Source: Coptis chinensis (lineage: Eukaryota; Streptophyta; Magnoliopsida; Ranunculales; Ranunculaceae). From it: a stretch of DNA of 64,000 nucleotides. This document shows, piece after piece, positions 48,239 through 60,070 of the stretch. The notes below the pieces were generated by a model, which had not been told where the DNA came from, did no database searches, and saw only the letters and a list, made by a program, of their open reading frames with translations. How positions within the stretch are numbered: position 1 is the stretch's first letter; each line of letters opens with the position of its first letter. The stretch covers positions 64,345,501 to 64,409,500 of the forward strand of contig CM027381.1 in the NCBI GenBank assembly GCA_015680905.1. The letters run 5' to 3'. The position numbers and the translations under genes are program-made.

Positions 48239-51200
48239 CGTTGGATATGTATTCATCATTTTCTTCTTACTTTTCATTTGTTCTTCACATATTTTAGTAT
48301 ACACCATACACCAGTCTGGTATTTGAGTTTTGTTGATTCTGGGCAGTGTGTTAACTTATTGTAATGCTGCTGGGCTGGTCTTTTATAGCCGAGAACAGTC
48401 CGTGACCATGCGATCCTCAGTAGTTCCAAATATGGGAAATATCGGGTTGGAATATATTTCGGGAGAATTTGGATTTATTACGTAGGAGTTTTGTAAAAAA
48501 AAAAACTTATAACATTGAATCAACAAAAGACAATTCAAGAACAAGTATGGCTGATCCTAAGAAATATATAAACAACTTGTATGTGTGAAATTCCGTTACC
48601 ATTGAACATGTACATATATCTGCTAAAAGCTCTGATCCATCAGCACGGCTAGAGCTAGATAGTTTAGTTAGTTTCTACTTTCTAATTTCTACTTTCTACG
48701 ACGTTATTTTAAACACAAGTATGCAAACCGTGTTATGCATTGGTTTTCTTAAGTCTCACCTGCCCCACTAGATTGATAGTTAGAGCATTTCCAATGTAAG
48801 CTACTATTATTCACCTTCACGTATAAGCAGTAATTCTACCGTTTTGGTGAAAATCAAGGTGAGGTTGTCCAAATTTGGGACAAAATGATAAAGCATTGTT
48901 GTTTGGGATAGTTGAGCGGTGGTGGAAATCTATCTATACATTCCATTTCCCATGGGGATCCCTCTTGATTTCACAATGCTCACTGGTATCCCAATTGTTA
49001 TGGAGATGTCATTTTTTTTTATGAAAATTTGGAGGTTTTTACAATGGCAATGACAATGAGGTTTTTGAAGGTTTTGATTTGGTAGAAGATGATGAGGAAA
49101 ACAAATATAATATTACCTTTCTTCTAATTTAAAAGTGATTCGCTTATGGAAATGAAAATATTGGCCAGATTATTACAAATGTCATTTTTCCGACAAAGGG
49201 TGTTTTTGGTTTTTCATGTTACAAATGTCCATTTCATTTTTCATTTAATGGTGTGGAAGGAAACCTTTAGTTTTAATTATATTTAAAAATATAATTTAGA
49301 GAAATTATAAATATGAGTTGGTTTTACTTGAGATAAATGTTGGATTGAATATCTTTTAGTCAAGGGCTTTATAGGGCTTAGGGTCGGGATTCAGGTCGAG
49401 TAAGGAAAAGCCAAAAGACTATTATATTGGTGAGGAGTCGATCCAAGAATATGTACGTGGTTTCTTTGGATTCTAATTATAAATGGTAATTGCAATTATA
49501 TAGGAGAGACTCATCTATTTATTTTTTAAAAACAAAATGGGAGATAATTATGTTATTTAAGTGATGTTATGGAAGTTCTTTTAAATTATCAATAATAAAA
49601 TAGGGCTTAATGTAATTTCAATGTGGGAAATGAGAGTAATTATTTAATTTAAGTGACATTAGATAGGTGTTTCTAAATTATTAATAAAAAGGATTTTGCT
49701 CAAATTATATTAATAAAAGTGGAGCCGATTCTAAATTTAGTGAGGGAAGTGTTTCTAAATTAAGTAAATAAAAATATCTTAAATTGCCTACTCAATATTG
49801 GGACCGTGATTCGCACCAGTTTCTCAAAAGTGTTCAATATGACAATAGAAATAGAAAAACAAACTAAAACAAAGCCCTTCAACAAAAAAATTACGATAAG
49901 ATGTTGCGTTGAGATTTCAAAATAGTTTTAGGTTGAAAAATTAAAGAAATATATGTACACATAAAGAAATTGGTGTGGAAATAGAAGTTTGAAAAAACGT
50001 AGGTATGTGTAATATCTAATTTCGATTGATTGTAGTCTGGGGTATTAGGTAAATATTTGTTAAATTGTTTGATAATTTTAAACTCATAAAGGAGGAATGA
50101 CTAAATAATTAAAAAAAAAAAATTTAAATTTGTCTACTGGAGAGTTGAGGTGTAGAGATTATTCACAACTTTTGAGTTAGAAGTTAACTGGACCGATGAT
50201 TATGATACAAACGGTCTGTCTTCTTCCGCTTCCTTTTAAGTACTTATTTCTGGGACATTCGTTAACGGATAGGGTTGTGTTGCTACCAAATCTTGTCATT
50301 ATTGTTTGATTCTCATGAACGGACTAGGATAGCGCTTGTTTTGCCCATTCTGAAAAGTAGAGTTCACGTTTTATGAGTTCAAGAAGTAAATCTGAATCTG
50401 GTTTTGACAATTTGAAGAGGTCCATTTACAAGTGTCTGTTCCCAGCCTGAAAGGCAGTATGAATATCTAGGAGCTTTTCAAGTTTTGGTTATAGAATATG
50501 CACACTTGGTGGTATTATAAGAGATGGTTGTTAATTAGGAGTGGTTGCATATCTGGGTAATTGGCCAGAATTCGATTTAGAAATTAACAAAGATGTCTAT
50601 CGCAAACTCCCCACTTACTAAGTAGCACGCAGTAGCATTTGCATGACCATATGCGTGTGGATGTGTATATCCTCAGTTCACATAATGCCTAGTGTAGTCG
50701 ACTAGTGGTCGGTAGCTGGTGATGCATCCCGCAATAAAAATGTGGTTTTTCGGAGAACACTGATGAGCAACTCGTTTACAATGATGCGTCTTGTAAGGAA
50801 ACAAAATGCCATGCATGGGCAATGAATTTCACATACAGCTATGAAGATGTTATCGAAATAGCTCTTTGCACAATTGCACAGTTATCCCAATTGCTTAAGT
50901 TGTGATTTGTTCGTATTCTTTTGTCTGTACGTATTTGGATCCACAAAACTCAAATGAGGCTTGGGAAGGGCTTGTCAAGAGGTTCGGAGGAATCCTTCGT
51001 GCTTTGACCATTCTCTTGAACAACCATATGCAAAAGTTGTCTCAATTTTTAACTTGTCACGATTAAAATAATACTGGAGATCATTATTTCTATATAATTT
51101 TATGAATTGTTTATACTCTTAATGCAACTAAGCCATGCTATCATCACATGCTCCTCACAATAATTAAGCAGGATCATCTATAGGGAAAAAGTGCATGCAA

Positions 51201-51540
51201 CAAAAATGGACAGGTACGGTCGATTTGTTTATTGATTTGGTTGGTTTTGTTTTTGCTATTTATATAAAATGTAGTTGCTGGAGCGACTGGGATGTAGTTT
51301 TCTAATTATATCTAGAGTTGCCTTATATCTAAAGCGTAATTTTCAAAGGTCACACTAGCTGAAGGGGGTCAACAAGGGAGTGTCTGCCCATTTCAAGGTT
51401 TTACCATATCATTTGATTATTGAATGTCAACCTTCGTAGCGAAGAATTGGTCCACAGTACACCATTGTCCCATTCAAATTCAATGAAATGATGTTGAAAA
51501 AATATAAAAACAAAATTCAACTTCTTCATCAACTGGGTCA
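48239..51540. other. Intergenic region between the two host genes
   Basis: The kinase 3' UTR probably covers the first few hundred bases. Beyond that the DNA is AT-rich without a recognised gene or element ends. A TTAGAGCATTTCCAATGTAA phrase near 48781 resembles a Harbinger/MITE terminus, but no partner was found. Confidence 0.4.
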
Positions 51541-51550
51541 CCTTCAATGG

Positions 51551-51558
51551 TATATATA
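51551..51558 (+). promoter_or_regulatory. TATA box of the At4g22030-like gene
   Basis: TATATATA in GGTATATATACC lies 130 bp upstream of the start codon, leaving a leader of roughly 100 bp. The leader contains a direct repeat of CTTCATTTCACAACA (51571 and 51615). Confidence 0.55.
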
Positions 51559-51680
51559 CCATAACATCATCCCTTCATTTCACAACAACAGAAACAGAAT
51601 CACCATAACTTCCCTTCATTTCACAACAGCAGAAACAGAACCATCTTTCAGTTTCAGAAACAAAAGATAACTTTCTTAAG

Positions 51681-52949
51681 ATGACTACCCTTCAGGCTTC
51701 AAGTATCATATATACATCCACTTCATCTTGTCGACGTAATTGTAGTATAGAAGCTGCTCTACATGCCCCTAAACTTCGACAATTGCACCTTTCTTTTCCC
51801 AAGATCCAAACTAGAAACTTGATAGAGGAATTACATATGAAAAATGGATATACAACCACAACCACCATTCAACAAGATACGAAAACTAGTACTAGTGGAA
51901 GGGACAATGATGAAACCTCCAATGCATTGGTGGTTGCGGAGCTTTATACCATTCTAGAGTCCGTTTCGGATAGAATAGAAATGCATGCTAATATTGGAGA
52001 GCAACGGAACAACTGGAACAGTCTTCTCCTTACATCAATCAATGCCATAACCATCAGTGCAGCAACAATGGCAGGAATAGCATCTATTGCTGGAACGGGG
52101 ACGTCACTTTTAGCTCTTAAGTTGTCGTCTGCCTTATTGTATTCAGCAGCAACAGGGATGCTGTTGGTGATGAACAAGATCCAGCCGTCCCAACTGGCTG
52201 AAGAACAACGGAATGCGGTTAGATTGTTCAAACAGCTACGTAGGGAGCTCGAAACAAAACTTTCTCTTGGGAATGCTTCTTCTATGGATATCAAGAACGC
52301 TATGAGTAAGATTTTAGCGCTGGACAAGGCATACCCACTTCCTTTACTTGGAGGAGTAATGCTCGAAAAGTTCCCCAAGACAGTAGAGCCCTCTGTTTGG
52401 TGGCCACAACAAGAAGAACAAAAACAGTCTGAAGGCAAGGTTGGAAGGAATGGCTGGAGTCAAAATCTTGAAAACGAAATGAGGGAACTTGTTAGAGTGT
52501 TGGGAAGGAAGGACACCCCAGAGTATGTCAGATTAAGCAAATTGATCTTGAAAATCAACAAGGTTTTGGCAATTTCAGGACCTCTGCTGACTGGTATTGC
52601 AGCACTAGGGTCTACTTTTGTTGGATCTTCTTCTCATGGGTCATTGGCCTCAGCGTTTGCTATCGTAGGTGGAGCATTGGCTAGTGTAGTAAGTACAATG
52701 GAGCACGGCGGACAAATTGGAATGGTATTTGAAATGTACCGGGGTTGTGCTGGCTCTTTCCAACTATTGCAAGAAACCATAGAGTCCACACTAGAAAAGC
52801 AGTTGGAAAATAGAGAGAATGGGGAAGTATTTGAAATGAAAGTGGCTCTACAGCTTGGTAGAAGCTTATCTGAACTTCGAAGTCTCACAGGATCTTCACT
52901 GTCTACTAAGGTGGATGCCTCTGAAGAGTTTGCGAGCAAGCTTTTATGA
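51681..52949 (+). CDS. At4g22030-like ('probable F-box') protein
   Basis: Intact single exon, 422 residues. The N terminus (MTTLQASSIIYTSTSSCRRN) is Ser/Thr-rich and could be a plastid transit peptide (inference). The conserved family core follows: SDRIEMHANIGEQRNNWNSL, MNKIQPSQLAEEQRNAVRLF, LALDKAYPLPLLGGVMLEKF and PKTVEPSVWWPQ. Two hydrophobic pairs (about residues 115-165 and 295-340, Gly/Ala/Ser-rich) suggest membrane association. The name 'F-box protein' is inherited from database annotation; I see no F-box in this sequence. Function is unknown. The C terminus ends SEEFASKLL. Confidence 0.85.
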   Translation: MTTLQASSIIYTSTSSCRRNCSIEAALHAPKLRQLHLSFPKIQTRNLIEELHMKNGYTTTTTIQQDTKTSTSGRDNDETSNALVVAELYTILESVSDRIEMHANIGEQRNNWNSLLLTSINAITISAATMAGIASIAGTGTSLLALKLSSALLYSAATGMLLVMNKIQPSQLAEEQRNAVRLFKQLRRELETKLSLGNASSMDIKNAMSKILALDKAYPLPLLGGVMLEKFPKTVEPSVWWPQQEEQKQSEGKVGRNGWSQNLENEMRELVRVLGRKDTPEYVRLSKLILKINKVLAISGPLLTGIAALGSTFVGSSSHGSLASAFAIVGGALASVVSTMEHGGQIGMVFEMYRGCAGSFQLLQETIESTLEKQLENRENGEVFEMKVALQLGRSLSELRSLTGSSLSTKVDASEEFASKLL

Positions 52950-53753
52950 TTTCTCTTGATGTCACCTTCAAATTTGTAAAAATGTACTACTGTTAATTGT
53001 GTACTAACTTGACACATATTTGACAATACATGGTTCTTTACAACTTTTGTGTTACATTCGTTCGTTCATATTTGGCATCAATGTATTCATTCAACCTTTA
53101 AGGCTTTAAAGTCCGATATGATCGATATCATAATTCCACATCAATCGTCCTAGCACCCACAATTTCTACGTACGTGCAAGTGTGCAACATATATGCAATT
53201 TCCATAATACAATCATTTCCATAATACAATCAAGTCCGGCCATACCAAAACCATTGCCGAAAATCTGTTTCCAAATCTGTCTCTAAGTCTAAAGCTGAAA
53301 TCCTATATATGGTGCACTCTAGGATTTCATAATCCAAATTTTTATCGAAAGATAATTAATGAGAAGGTCAAAAAACGTTTTTCTTATGTCAACTTCAACG
53401 ATTCAACATACAGTCCACGAGGTACAAATTTACTATGATATTTTTTGTGCTCATCTATTTTTAATTTAGGGTTAATTAAACAAACCCCCACCCCCCCCTA
53501 GATGAGCAAATCAGGATTCCCCCCACTAGATGGGAAATTAGAGTCCCCCTCAAAAAAAAAAAAAAAAAAAAAACGATACCCCCCACATTTGAAGACCTCT
53601 TTTGCGATACCCTCCACATTTTCCGTCGGTCAACAGTTAGTTAGTTGACCGAGTCAAACCGTAAGAAAAAAACTAAAAAAATAAATAAAATCGACCTAAT
53701 TAAATAGTGGAGGTTACCAAAATACCCATTCACTAAACTGACCATTTTATTAA
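52950..53753. other. 3' flank and non-coding DNA
   Basis: Contains the gene's 3' UTR. Around 53480-53640 lies a C-rich/poly(A) stretch (CCCCCCTAGATGAGCAAATC) related to 31270-31330, perhaps the end of a transposon or retroelement. No coding sequence recognised. Confidence 0.4.
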
Positions 53754-54551
53754 GAGTCATGATGAGGAGAGATTGATCTCGCCATGGAGAGATCTAGTCA
53801 CATAGCCGTTAGATAGAGAAATATCATATCCTTAAAAAAGCTTCACTAAGTTGAAACTGTTTTGTGGCCCACAACTGATATGACCAGAACAAATGGAAAT
53901 AAAAATACCAAAATGACTTTGAAATGTTTTAATGCCCTCATCTTCTTCCTCTTTCTTTCTTTGAACTTTTTCTCTGGTAAAAATCTATCGCTGAAGTAGT
54001 TTTAATGCTAAATCACTTCTTATTAATCTAGCAAACTAAGATCCAATTTAATAAAAGGGAGTTTGCAAAAAAAAAAAAACTAAATCACTTCTTATTGTGA
54101 GAATTGCAATTTGTTCGGATTGTTGATTTTGTTACTTACTACACAAGACTAATTTCTTGGGTTCTTAACACATAGTTGAAGCACTCTTAATTGCTTCACA
54201 CCGAAAGAACTCGACAAGTGAAGTTTTCAAAGGTAATTAGTACGATGGAGTTAATTAAACGTTTTTTGAAAGTATGTGTAATAACAAGAAATATGGAGGG
54301 AAGTGGTTGTGCTATTGATGGTTGATGTGTTTTTGTTTAAATGGAGAAAGAGACCTGGAAGGAAGAGTAGAGCAAGAGGAGAAGATAGCCAAATTTTTTC
54401 TTATTCTATTTTTCGAAAGTTTTTTTTTTGAAGTGTTTTGTTTTCATGCCCTTTGCTGACTCATTGTCCTCGAGATGTGCACACTATCTAATGGCCCATG
54501 TTGATGTGCGCTCCATTTGGAGGAGAGATTAATCTCTCCTTATCATTTGCC
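53754..54551. mobile_element. Small MULE-type element with 9-bp TSD
   Basis: TTTTATTAA flanks both ends (53745-53753 and 54552-54560). The termini match in inverted orientation: GAGTCATGATGAGGAGAGAT and, on the other strand, GGCAAATGATAAGGAGAGAT, continuing about 65 bp to GTTAGATAG/ATTAGATAG. A 9-bp duplication and TIRs of this length fit a non-autonomous Mutator-like element. No coding capacity seen. Confidence 0.85.
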
Positions 54552-54638
54552 TTTTATTAAACAAAAAAGGGAAAGGAAAAGGAGTGGTCGTGAGTTTAAA
54601 GAGAGTGTTCGTATGAAAAGAAAAACGCAAAGGGTGTC

Positions 54639-55025
54639 GTGCGGTCTCTAGTTCTCGATCTTCAGTTGACGGTAATGGTGAGGAGAATAAAGAAAATAGT
54701 TAACATTGTTAGTAGCAGTGATGAGCAAGATTATTCTGACAACTTTCGTGAAGATTGTGGTTGTGGAGAAGATGGTTGTGGTTGTTTTGAATCGACTAAT
54801 ATTAGCGAATCAGTGAAGGTTGTGGAGGTGAATGGAGAAACCGAAATTGAAACCGAAGGTGAAAGTAAAGTTGAAGGCTTTCATGGAAGTTTATATGATA
54901 GAATTAGGGGTCCAGAATTTTATCAACCAACCCTAGGGTTTTTCTACAAAATCAAAGAAGAAACATCGAGATTAAGTGATCCTAACTTAGTTGATATGCA
55001 AACAAGTTGGAGCAAAGTTTTGTAA
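54639..55025 (+). CDS. Hypothetical acidic protein, 128 residues
   Basis: Open frame whose likely start is the second Met (MVRRIKKIVNIVSSSDEQDY at 54675). It has a CGCGEDGCGCFES cysteine cluster, an acidic middle (EVNGETEIETEGESKVEG) and a C terminus with YDRIRGPEFYQPTLGFFYKI. Not recognised. It starts just after the small MULE-type element and is followed by a hairpin. It may be a fragment of a larger gene; no intron sites stand out. Confidence 0.35.
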   Translation: MRSLVLDLQLTVMVRRIKKIVNIVSSSDEQDYSDNFREDCGCGEDGCGCFESTNISESVKVVEVNGETEIETEGESKVEGFHGSLYDRIRGPEFYQPTLGFFYKIKEETSRLSDPNLVDMQTSWSKVL

Positions 55026-55043
55026 GTATTTTCATATGATCAA

Positions 55044-55082
55044 AACATTTAGTGTACATAGTATTTATGTACACTAAATGTT
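55044..55082. terminator. Perfect 16-bp stem hairpin
   Basis: AACATTTAGTGTACAT and ATGTACACTAAATGTT are exact complements separated by 7 bp, starting about 20 bp after the stop of the preceding frame. In plants this is not a standard terminator. It may be a chance palindrome, a small MITE core or an RNA stem. Confidence 0.4.
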
Positions 55083-55221
55083 ATTTATGTAGTCTCTTTT
55101 ATGTAATTGTTATCACAAAACCATTAATAATATGTTAACATTTATTTTTGCCGTGAGAAATTCAAATTGGATTACGATACACTAATGACAGGGATTTATA
55201 AGACAACATAAGATCATCCTT

Positions 55222-57391
55222 TGAAAGAAAATCAATATCATGAATTATCATTACCCAATTGTTTGCTATTACTCTCAACCATATTAACCTTGTAAATATT
55301 CTTGAACTCTCCAAGTTGTTTGTTCACATCAAAAACATTACGCTCGATTGTTGATAAGAGCCCAAAACTGTAGTTTCAACCCCTTAATAATATTATTTTT
55401 AGGCCAATTACGTTTATAATAAATAAGAGTTAGTAATGTTTAGTGTTTTTGTGTATTTCAGGTCTTAGAATCAATTATGTGAAGAAATACGTCACTTTTG
55501 CAAGAGAAAGTAGTCAAATTGCTTGCTGGAGAAATTACATGATTAAAGCCTAAGTTTCAAGGAGAAATGTCTTTTTAAAGCTGAAAAGTCAAAGTCAACG
55601 TGGGTAGAAAAAGAGCAGAAAAGTCAATAGAACTTCCGCAAGTTGTATATTTGGACTCAGATCTCAGAATTGGGCCTATTATATGTCAAAACGACTGACT
55701 CAGAAAGAGCTTTCTAATGGTACAAGTCTTGACCCAATAAAAGTAGTAAAAGTGGACAAAAAGGGTGTTGCAGTAAATTCCCATAGAAAAACCCTTTTTG
55801 GACTTAAGTAATTAGGTTTTGGGCTTGATTTAGTAGCCCAAAACATAGCTCCAAAGCCCATGCACGAAATTCTAAACCTAACTCTCTTCTATATAAAGAG
55901 GGTTAAGGCTAAATAAAATTTGGCTACTCCCCTCTTTAGTTTAGTTGTAAATTAGGGTTCTTTTTTTTTTCTTCCTCTCTCTCTCTCCCATTTCTTTAGT
56001 TTAATATAGTTTAAGTAATTAGGGTTTATAATTATAGCCTCCATAAAATCTCCATTAAAATACCTTCAAGTTATTATTATTGTTCAATTCAATTGCTTCT
56101 CTTTCTTTTATGTCTTCTTTTCATTCTTTTGTTCATGATAGTCCCATGAATCAAAGCTAAACTCCTCCCATTAGAGGGAGTTTGAAAGAAACTTTAAGAG
56201 GACTTGATTTGTTAGTATAGAATTGTTGTTTAGGGTTTCAAGTTTAGGTTTTTCTTAACTTAAAAATAAGAAGAGTTTAACCTAAACTAGATAATAGTGA
56301 GTTTGCCATGAGAATGGGAACAAGCTTTCTCCCATGCTAATTAGTTTATGACTAGAGATAGTATAAAGTAATTAGGGATCATTAAAGGTCTAGTCTTTAT
56401 ATTTTAACTTTGTGTGAAAATATATAAACTAGGGTTTAAATTAAAAAGTGGATTTCAATCTCTCTCTCTATTTTTCTCCATATTTTATTCAAGTCATATT
56501 CAATTGCTTTAGTTAAATTAGTATAAGTTAAATTCATATACTTAGTTTTGTAGTATAAATTCACATTCATAAATATTGCTCTCACCACTGTTTCCTTGTG
56601 TTTGATTAGTTGAATTTGTTTAAGTCTAGATAGTTAAGAGTGAAACGATTCTGTACTCTATATATTGCATGAATATATATGTGAGAGTAGAAAATAAATA
56701 ATTGATAACGTAAGAATAAGTTAGAGAAATCTAGTATTGTTTTTATGGATATCAATTGTCGTATTTCCAAAAGAGATTTTCATCTATAATTTATAATGAC
56801 ATTAGTTGTAGCCAAAAATGGCCTACCAAGAATCACAGGAATATTTCCTTTAGAATTTTAGACAGGTTGAGTATCAAGAACCACAAAGTCCACTGGAAAA
56901 TAAAATTTATCTACTTGAATCAAAACATCTTCAACAACACCACGAGGGATTTTAACAGATCTATCAGCTAGTTGTAATGTTATTGGAGTGGACTTAAGCT
57001 CTCCCAACCCCACCAATTGTACATAGACAGAATAAGACAATAAATTAACACTAGCTCCCAAATCAACTAAAGCTTGCTCTATCCGATAACTTCCTATAAC
57101 ACATGAAATGGTGGGACAACTTGGATCCTTAAACTTAGGAGGTGTTTTGTATTGAATGATTGAGCTTACTTGCTCTGTGATGAATGCTCTCTTCTGCACA
57201 TGCATCTTACATTTCACAGTACATAAATCTTTTAAGAACTTGGCATAGGCAGGAATTTGCTTAATATCCTCAAGAAGTGGAATATTTATATGAACCTTTT
57301 TAAAAACATCCAAAATTTCATTAGATTGTATTCCTTTTATTGTTTGAACCAATCTTTGAGGAAAAGGAGCTTTTGGTATATAATGTGGCAC
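55222..57391 (-). pseudogene. Gypsy protease region, split by a solo LTR
   Basis: Upstream part 56858-57391: YIPKAPFPQRL, NIPLLEDIKQIPAYAKFLKD, VDLGASVNLLSYSVYVQLVG (aspartic protease active site DLGAS), LADRSVKIPRGVVEDVLIQV and FYFPVDFVVLDTQPV. Stops follow. The frame resumes at MKISFGNTTIERNVFDVN on the other side of the insertion and runs to about 55222 (LGEFKNIYKVNMVESNSKQL). The 55352-56754 LTR sits between the codons of TTIE and shares its ATTGT target site. The retropepsin processes gag-pol in intact elements; this copy is inactive. Confidence 0.85.
55352..56754 (+). mobile_element. Solo LTR with ATTGT target duplication
   Basis: Starts TGATAAGAGCCCAAAACTG and ends TTTATGGATATCA (1403 bp). 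ATTGT flanks both sides (55347-55351 and 56755-56759). It is the same family as the minus-strand solo LTR at 20059-21512, full length and collinear. It contains a TATATAAAGAGGGTTAAGG promoter-like block near 55891. No internal region remains. Confidence 0.93.
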
Positions 57392-57460
57392 AGGACTAGA
57401 CTCTATAAGAATAAAAGGTTGCCTAGCAGCTTCACTAGCATGAGGACCACTAACATTACT

Positions 57461-58924
57461 CTATTCACTCTCACGCTCTCCCAAATCAGACCTAACCTCA
57501 ACCCTAGGCATTTCAACCTTATTATCAACATGTTTACCACTCCTAAGTGTAGTAATCGACTTTACTTGCTCATGGTGGTGCCCTTGGCTCAAGTTAGAGC
57601 TTATATCATATTGACCCTTTAGATTAGCTACTAGCTGACTAGGAAAATTACCTTTCTCCCTCTCACTCAAAGCATTTGCAAGCTGACCCATTTGAATTTC
57701 CAACTGGCAATACATTGTGAGTTTGAATGCAAACTCTGTTGGGTGTCCTTTTGAAATTGTTGGGTGTGTTGTTGAAATTGTTAGGTTGTTTCCTGAAACT
57801 TTATGGTGTTTTGTGCTAATTGAGCAAGGGATTCCTCTAAAGTTGAAAGCGTAAGTGGTTGGGGTGCATAATGTTGCACTGGGTTTGAGTTACTAATTAA
57901 CTGGACCTCCCTGGTGTATACCCTTAGACCAAGACAAATCAGGGTGATTACGCCACCTTGGGTTATAAGTATTAGAAAAGGGATTGTTGCCTGGATGTTG
58001 GTATGTGTTAAAGGCATTGACTTGTGCAGTCACGCCAGGGAAATTATCAATAACGTGATCAAGACTATCGCACAAAAGATAACCAGGGGCCTCGATATTA
58101 TTAACATGAGCTGGAGATTTTGTCTCCTTCTCTAGTTCAAGAGCCTCAACTCTTCTAACTAAGGCAGCTATTTTGGCATTCGCATCAAAATCTTTATCAA
58201 CGTGAAACAAAACATTTTTAGTAATATTACTACTAACTTTCTTAGGCTCACGACTAGTTTCCCACTGCTAAACCTTTTCAACAATGTCTTCTAAAAACGA
58301 CCATGCATCATCCACAGTCTTATCACAAAAATCTCCTGTACTCATAGTCTCAACCATGGCCTTAGAATTAAAATCAAGGCCCTCATAAAAAATTTGGACC
58401 AGTCTACCTTTCTCAAGGTAATGGTTAGGACACTATAAGAGTATGTCCTTGAATCTGTCCATACACTTCCACAATGACTCACCCTCATTTTGGCAGAAAG
58501 ATGAAATTACTTTTCTAAAAGCAGTTGCCTTATGATTAGGGAAAAAATTCTTTAAGAACACAACACACAATTTTTCCCAGGTCGCAATAAAATTAAATGA
58601 AAGAGTGTGAAACCAACTCTTCACTTTCTCTTTCAGGGAAAAAGGGAATAACTTCAATTTTATAGCATCATCACTAAACTGTTGAAGCTTAATAGTCCCA
58701 CATATATCATCAAATTCCCTTACATGAAGATACGAATCTTCCTCATCCGTTCCCCTAAACTTAGGAAGTAGCCCAAGTAGATTGGGCTTTAACTCAAAAT
58801 GATTAGCATTGGTTGGTGGAGGAACGATGCAAGACGGTTGAGTTGTTCGAGTGGGATAGATGAACTCCTTAATAGATCTAGGTACTTGGGCAAAAACTTC
58901 GTTATTATTGCCTCCTTCGTCCAT
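57461..58924 (-). pseudogene. Gypsy gag polyprotein, broken
   Basis: Starts MDEGGNNNEVFAQVPRSIKE. The retrotransposon gag core reads LGLLPKFRGTDEEDSYLHVR, LKLFPFSLKEKVKSWFHTL and FLKNFFPNHKATAFRKVISS, then YEGLDFNSKAMVETMSTGDF. Further on are NTYNPRWRNHPDLSWSKG and HHHEQVKSITTLRSGKHVDN, the usual linker before the protease. Stops lie near 58435, 58270 and 57893, with a frame change between 57893 and 57715. Gag forms the particle and binds element RNA in intact copies. Confidence 0.85.
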
Positions 58925-59510
58925 TTTTTTTTAGACTCTATATGACGACATACTAGCAAAACTAAAATTACTCCTAAGACTCTAACAAATGACGACAAAT
59001 AATATCAACCAATTATATCAAATGCAGTTGAATTTTAAATAATGATGAATATATGTGCTCCTAAACTCGAATCACAGGTGCCAACTCTTATGCTAAAAGC
59101 CCAATCACTCGACAAACGTGTTAGATGAGCTTTCTTAGTGAACGGGCTTAACCTGTCCTAATGCAAGATGCCTAAGGTTGGTCAAATGTGAATTAACATT
59201 CCCAAATTCAAGAAACAATAAAAACACACAAAACACACAAAGCAAGCAAAGTTCAACCCCACAAAAGATAGAGACGTACCTCCGGCGTGAGCCTTCGAGG
59301 GCTATTTGCGACGCCAGGTGACGACAAACAAGAAACTTCCCAAAATTCCACAAGAAAATCACGACTAATAGCTTTATAAGAAAAAATATTTGCTTACTGC
59401 CTGTGAAAATCAAAATTAAACACGAAAACTAAAAAATAATTAAACTACGACTAAACTTAAACTTCAAATCACGATAAATAAAACTTTAAAACTCAATTGT
59501 ACCACTGGAA

Positions 59511-59528
59511 TCCTCGGCAGCGGCGCCA
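59511..59528 (-). promoter_or_regulatory. Primer binding site (tRNA-Asp type)
   Basis: On the minus strand TGGCGCCGCTGCCGAGGA lies a few bases after the LTR end (TCTATCA). It matches, with two differences, the TGGCGCCGTTGCCGGGGA site complementary to the 3' end of plant tRNA-Asp used by Athila/Tat elements (established knowledge). Confidence 0.85.
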
Positions 59529-59534
59529 AAAACT

Positions 59535-60068
59535 TGATAGAGATTTTAACCGGTCTAAATAAAATTTACACCCAATTTTATATTAGTTAGTCCATTTATT
59601 TAATTTGTTTGATTTAATTAGTGTGTTTTTATTGATTTTGCAAGAATTGGAGCTAAATCGATTAAACGTGTCGAAACTAATGAGATACGTGAGTTCCTGG
59701 TTTGGTTGGGTGAAGGACCCTTCATAAATAAAAGCTCTAAAGTAACTGCGCCCGCTAAGCTATGGGATAAAAGTGTGAACTGCATCACTTCAGAAGATTA
59801 TGCCACTGAGTACTAGTTGGAGAAGGAATCACTAAAAGGCAGGATATTGGTTTCCGATATAATACACTATGGTAATGATTTAAAATTAGATTTGGCGACC
59901 TTCTACATTCTCAAGGGCAAACAATGGCTGAATGATTAGGTTTATAGTATTCCTAACTACTAAGTAATTATTTGTAGCTATATGTTAGGTTAGCCTATAT
60001 CTAAATAACACCTTTATTGTGTTTGAAATTGATTTCTACCTACTTGGAGTTGCTTAGGCGGTGGATTA
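59535..60068 (-). mobile_element. 5' LTR of the minus-strand gypsy element
   Basis: The inner boundary is clear: plus-strand TGATAGAGATTTTAACCGG next to the primer site. The outer boundary is uncertain because no second LTR copy is present to compare. It is placed at or before the CACTA-type end at 60071. No genes inside. Confidence 0.6.
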
Positions 60069-60070
60069 CT

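Larger units (their letters stand above)
55190..60068 (-). mobile_element. Athila/Tat-like Ty3/gypsy element, partial
   Basis: Minus-strand order from the right: 5' LTR (59535 to about 60068), primer site (59511-59528), leader, gag, linker, protease, then truncation near 55190. Reverse transcriptase and integrase are absent, and no 3' LTR is seen. A solo LTR of another family interrupts the protease region. Gag and protease carry stops. The DLGAS protease motif and tRNA-Asp-type primer site fit the Athila/Tat group. Confidence 0.8.

Noticed and set aside
48781-48800. GAGCATTTCCAATG as the end of another Harbinger MITE
   Set aside because: No matching inverted end or TWA duplication was found nearby.
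51944-53026. Minus-strand frames across the At4g22030-like gene
   Set aside because: Antisense shadows of an intact conserved protein.
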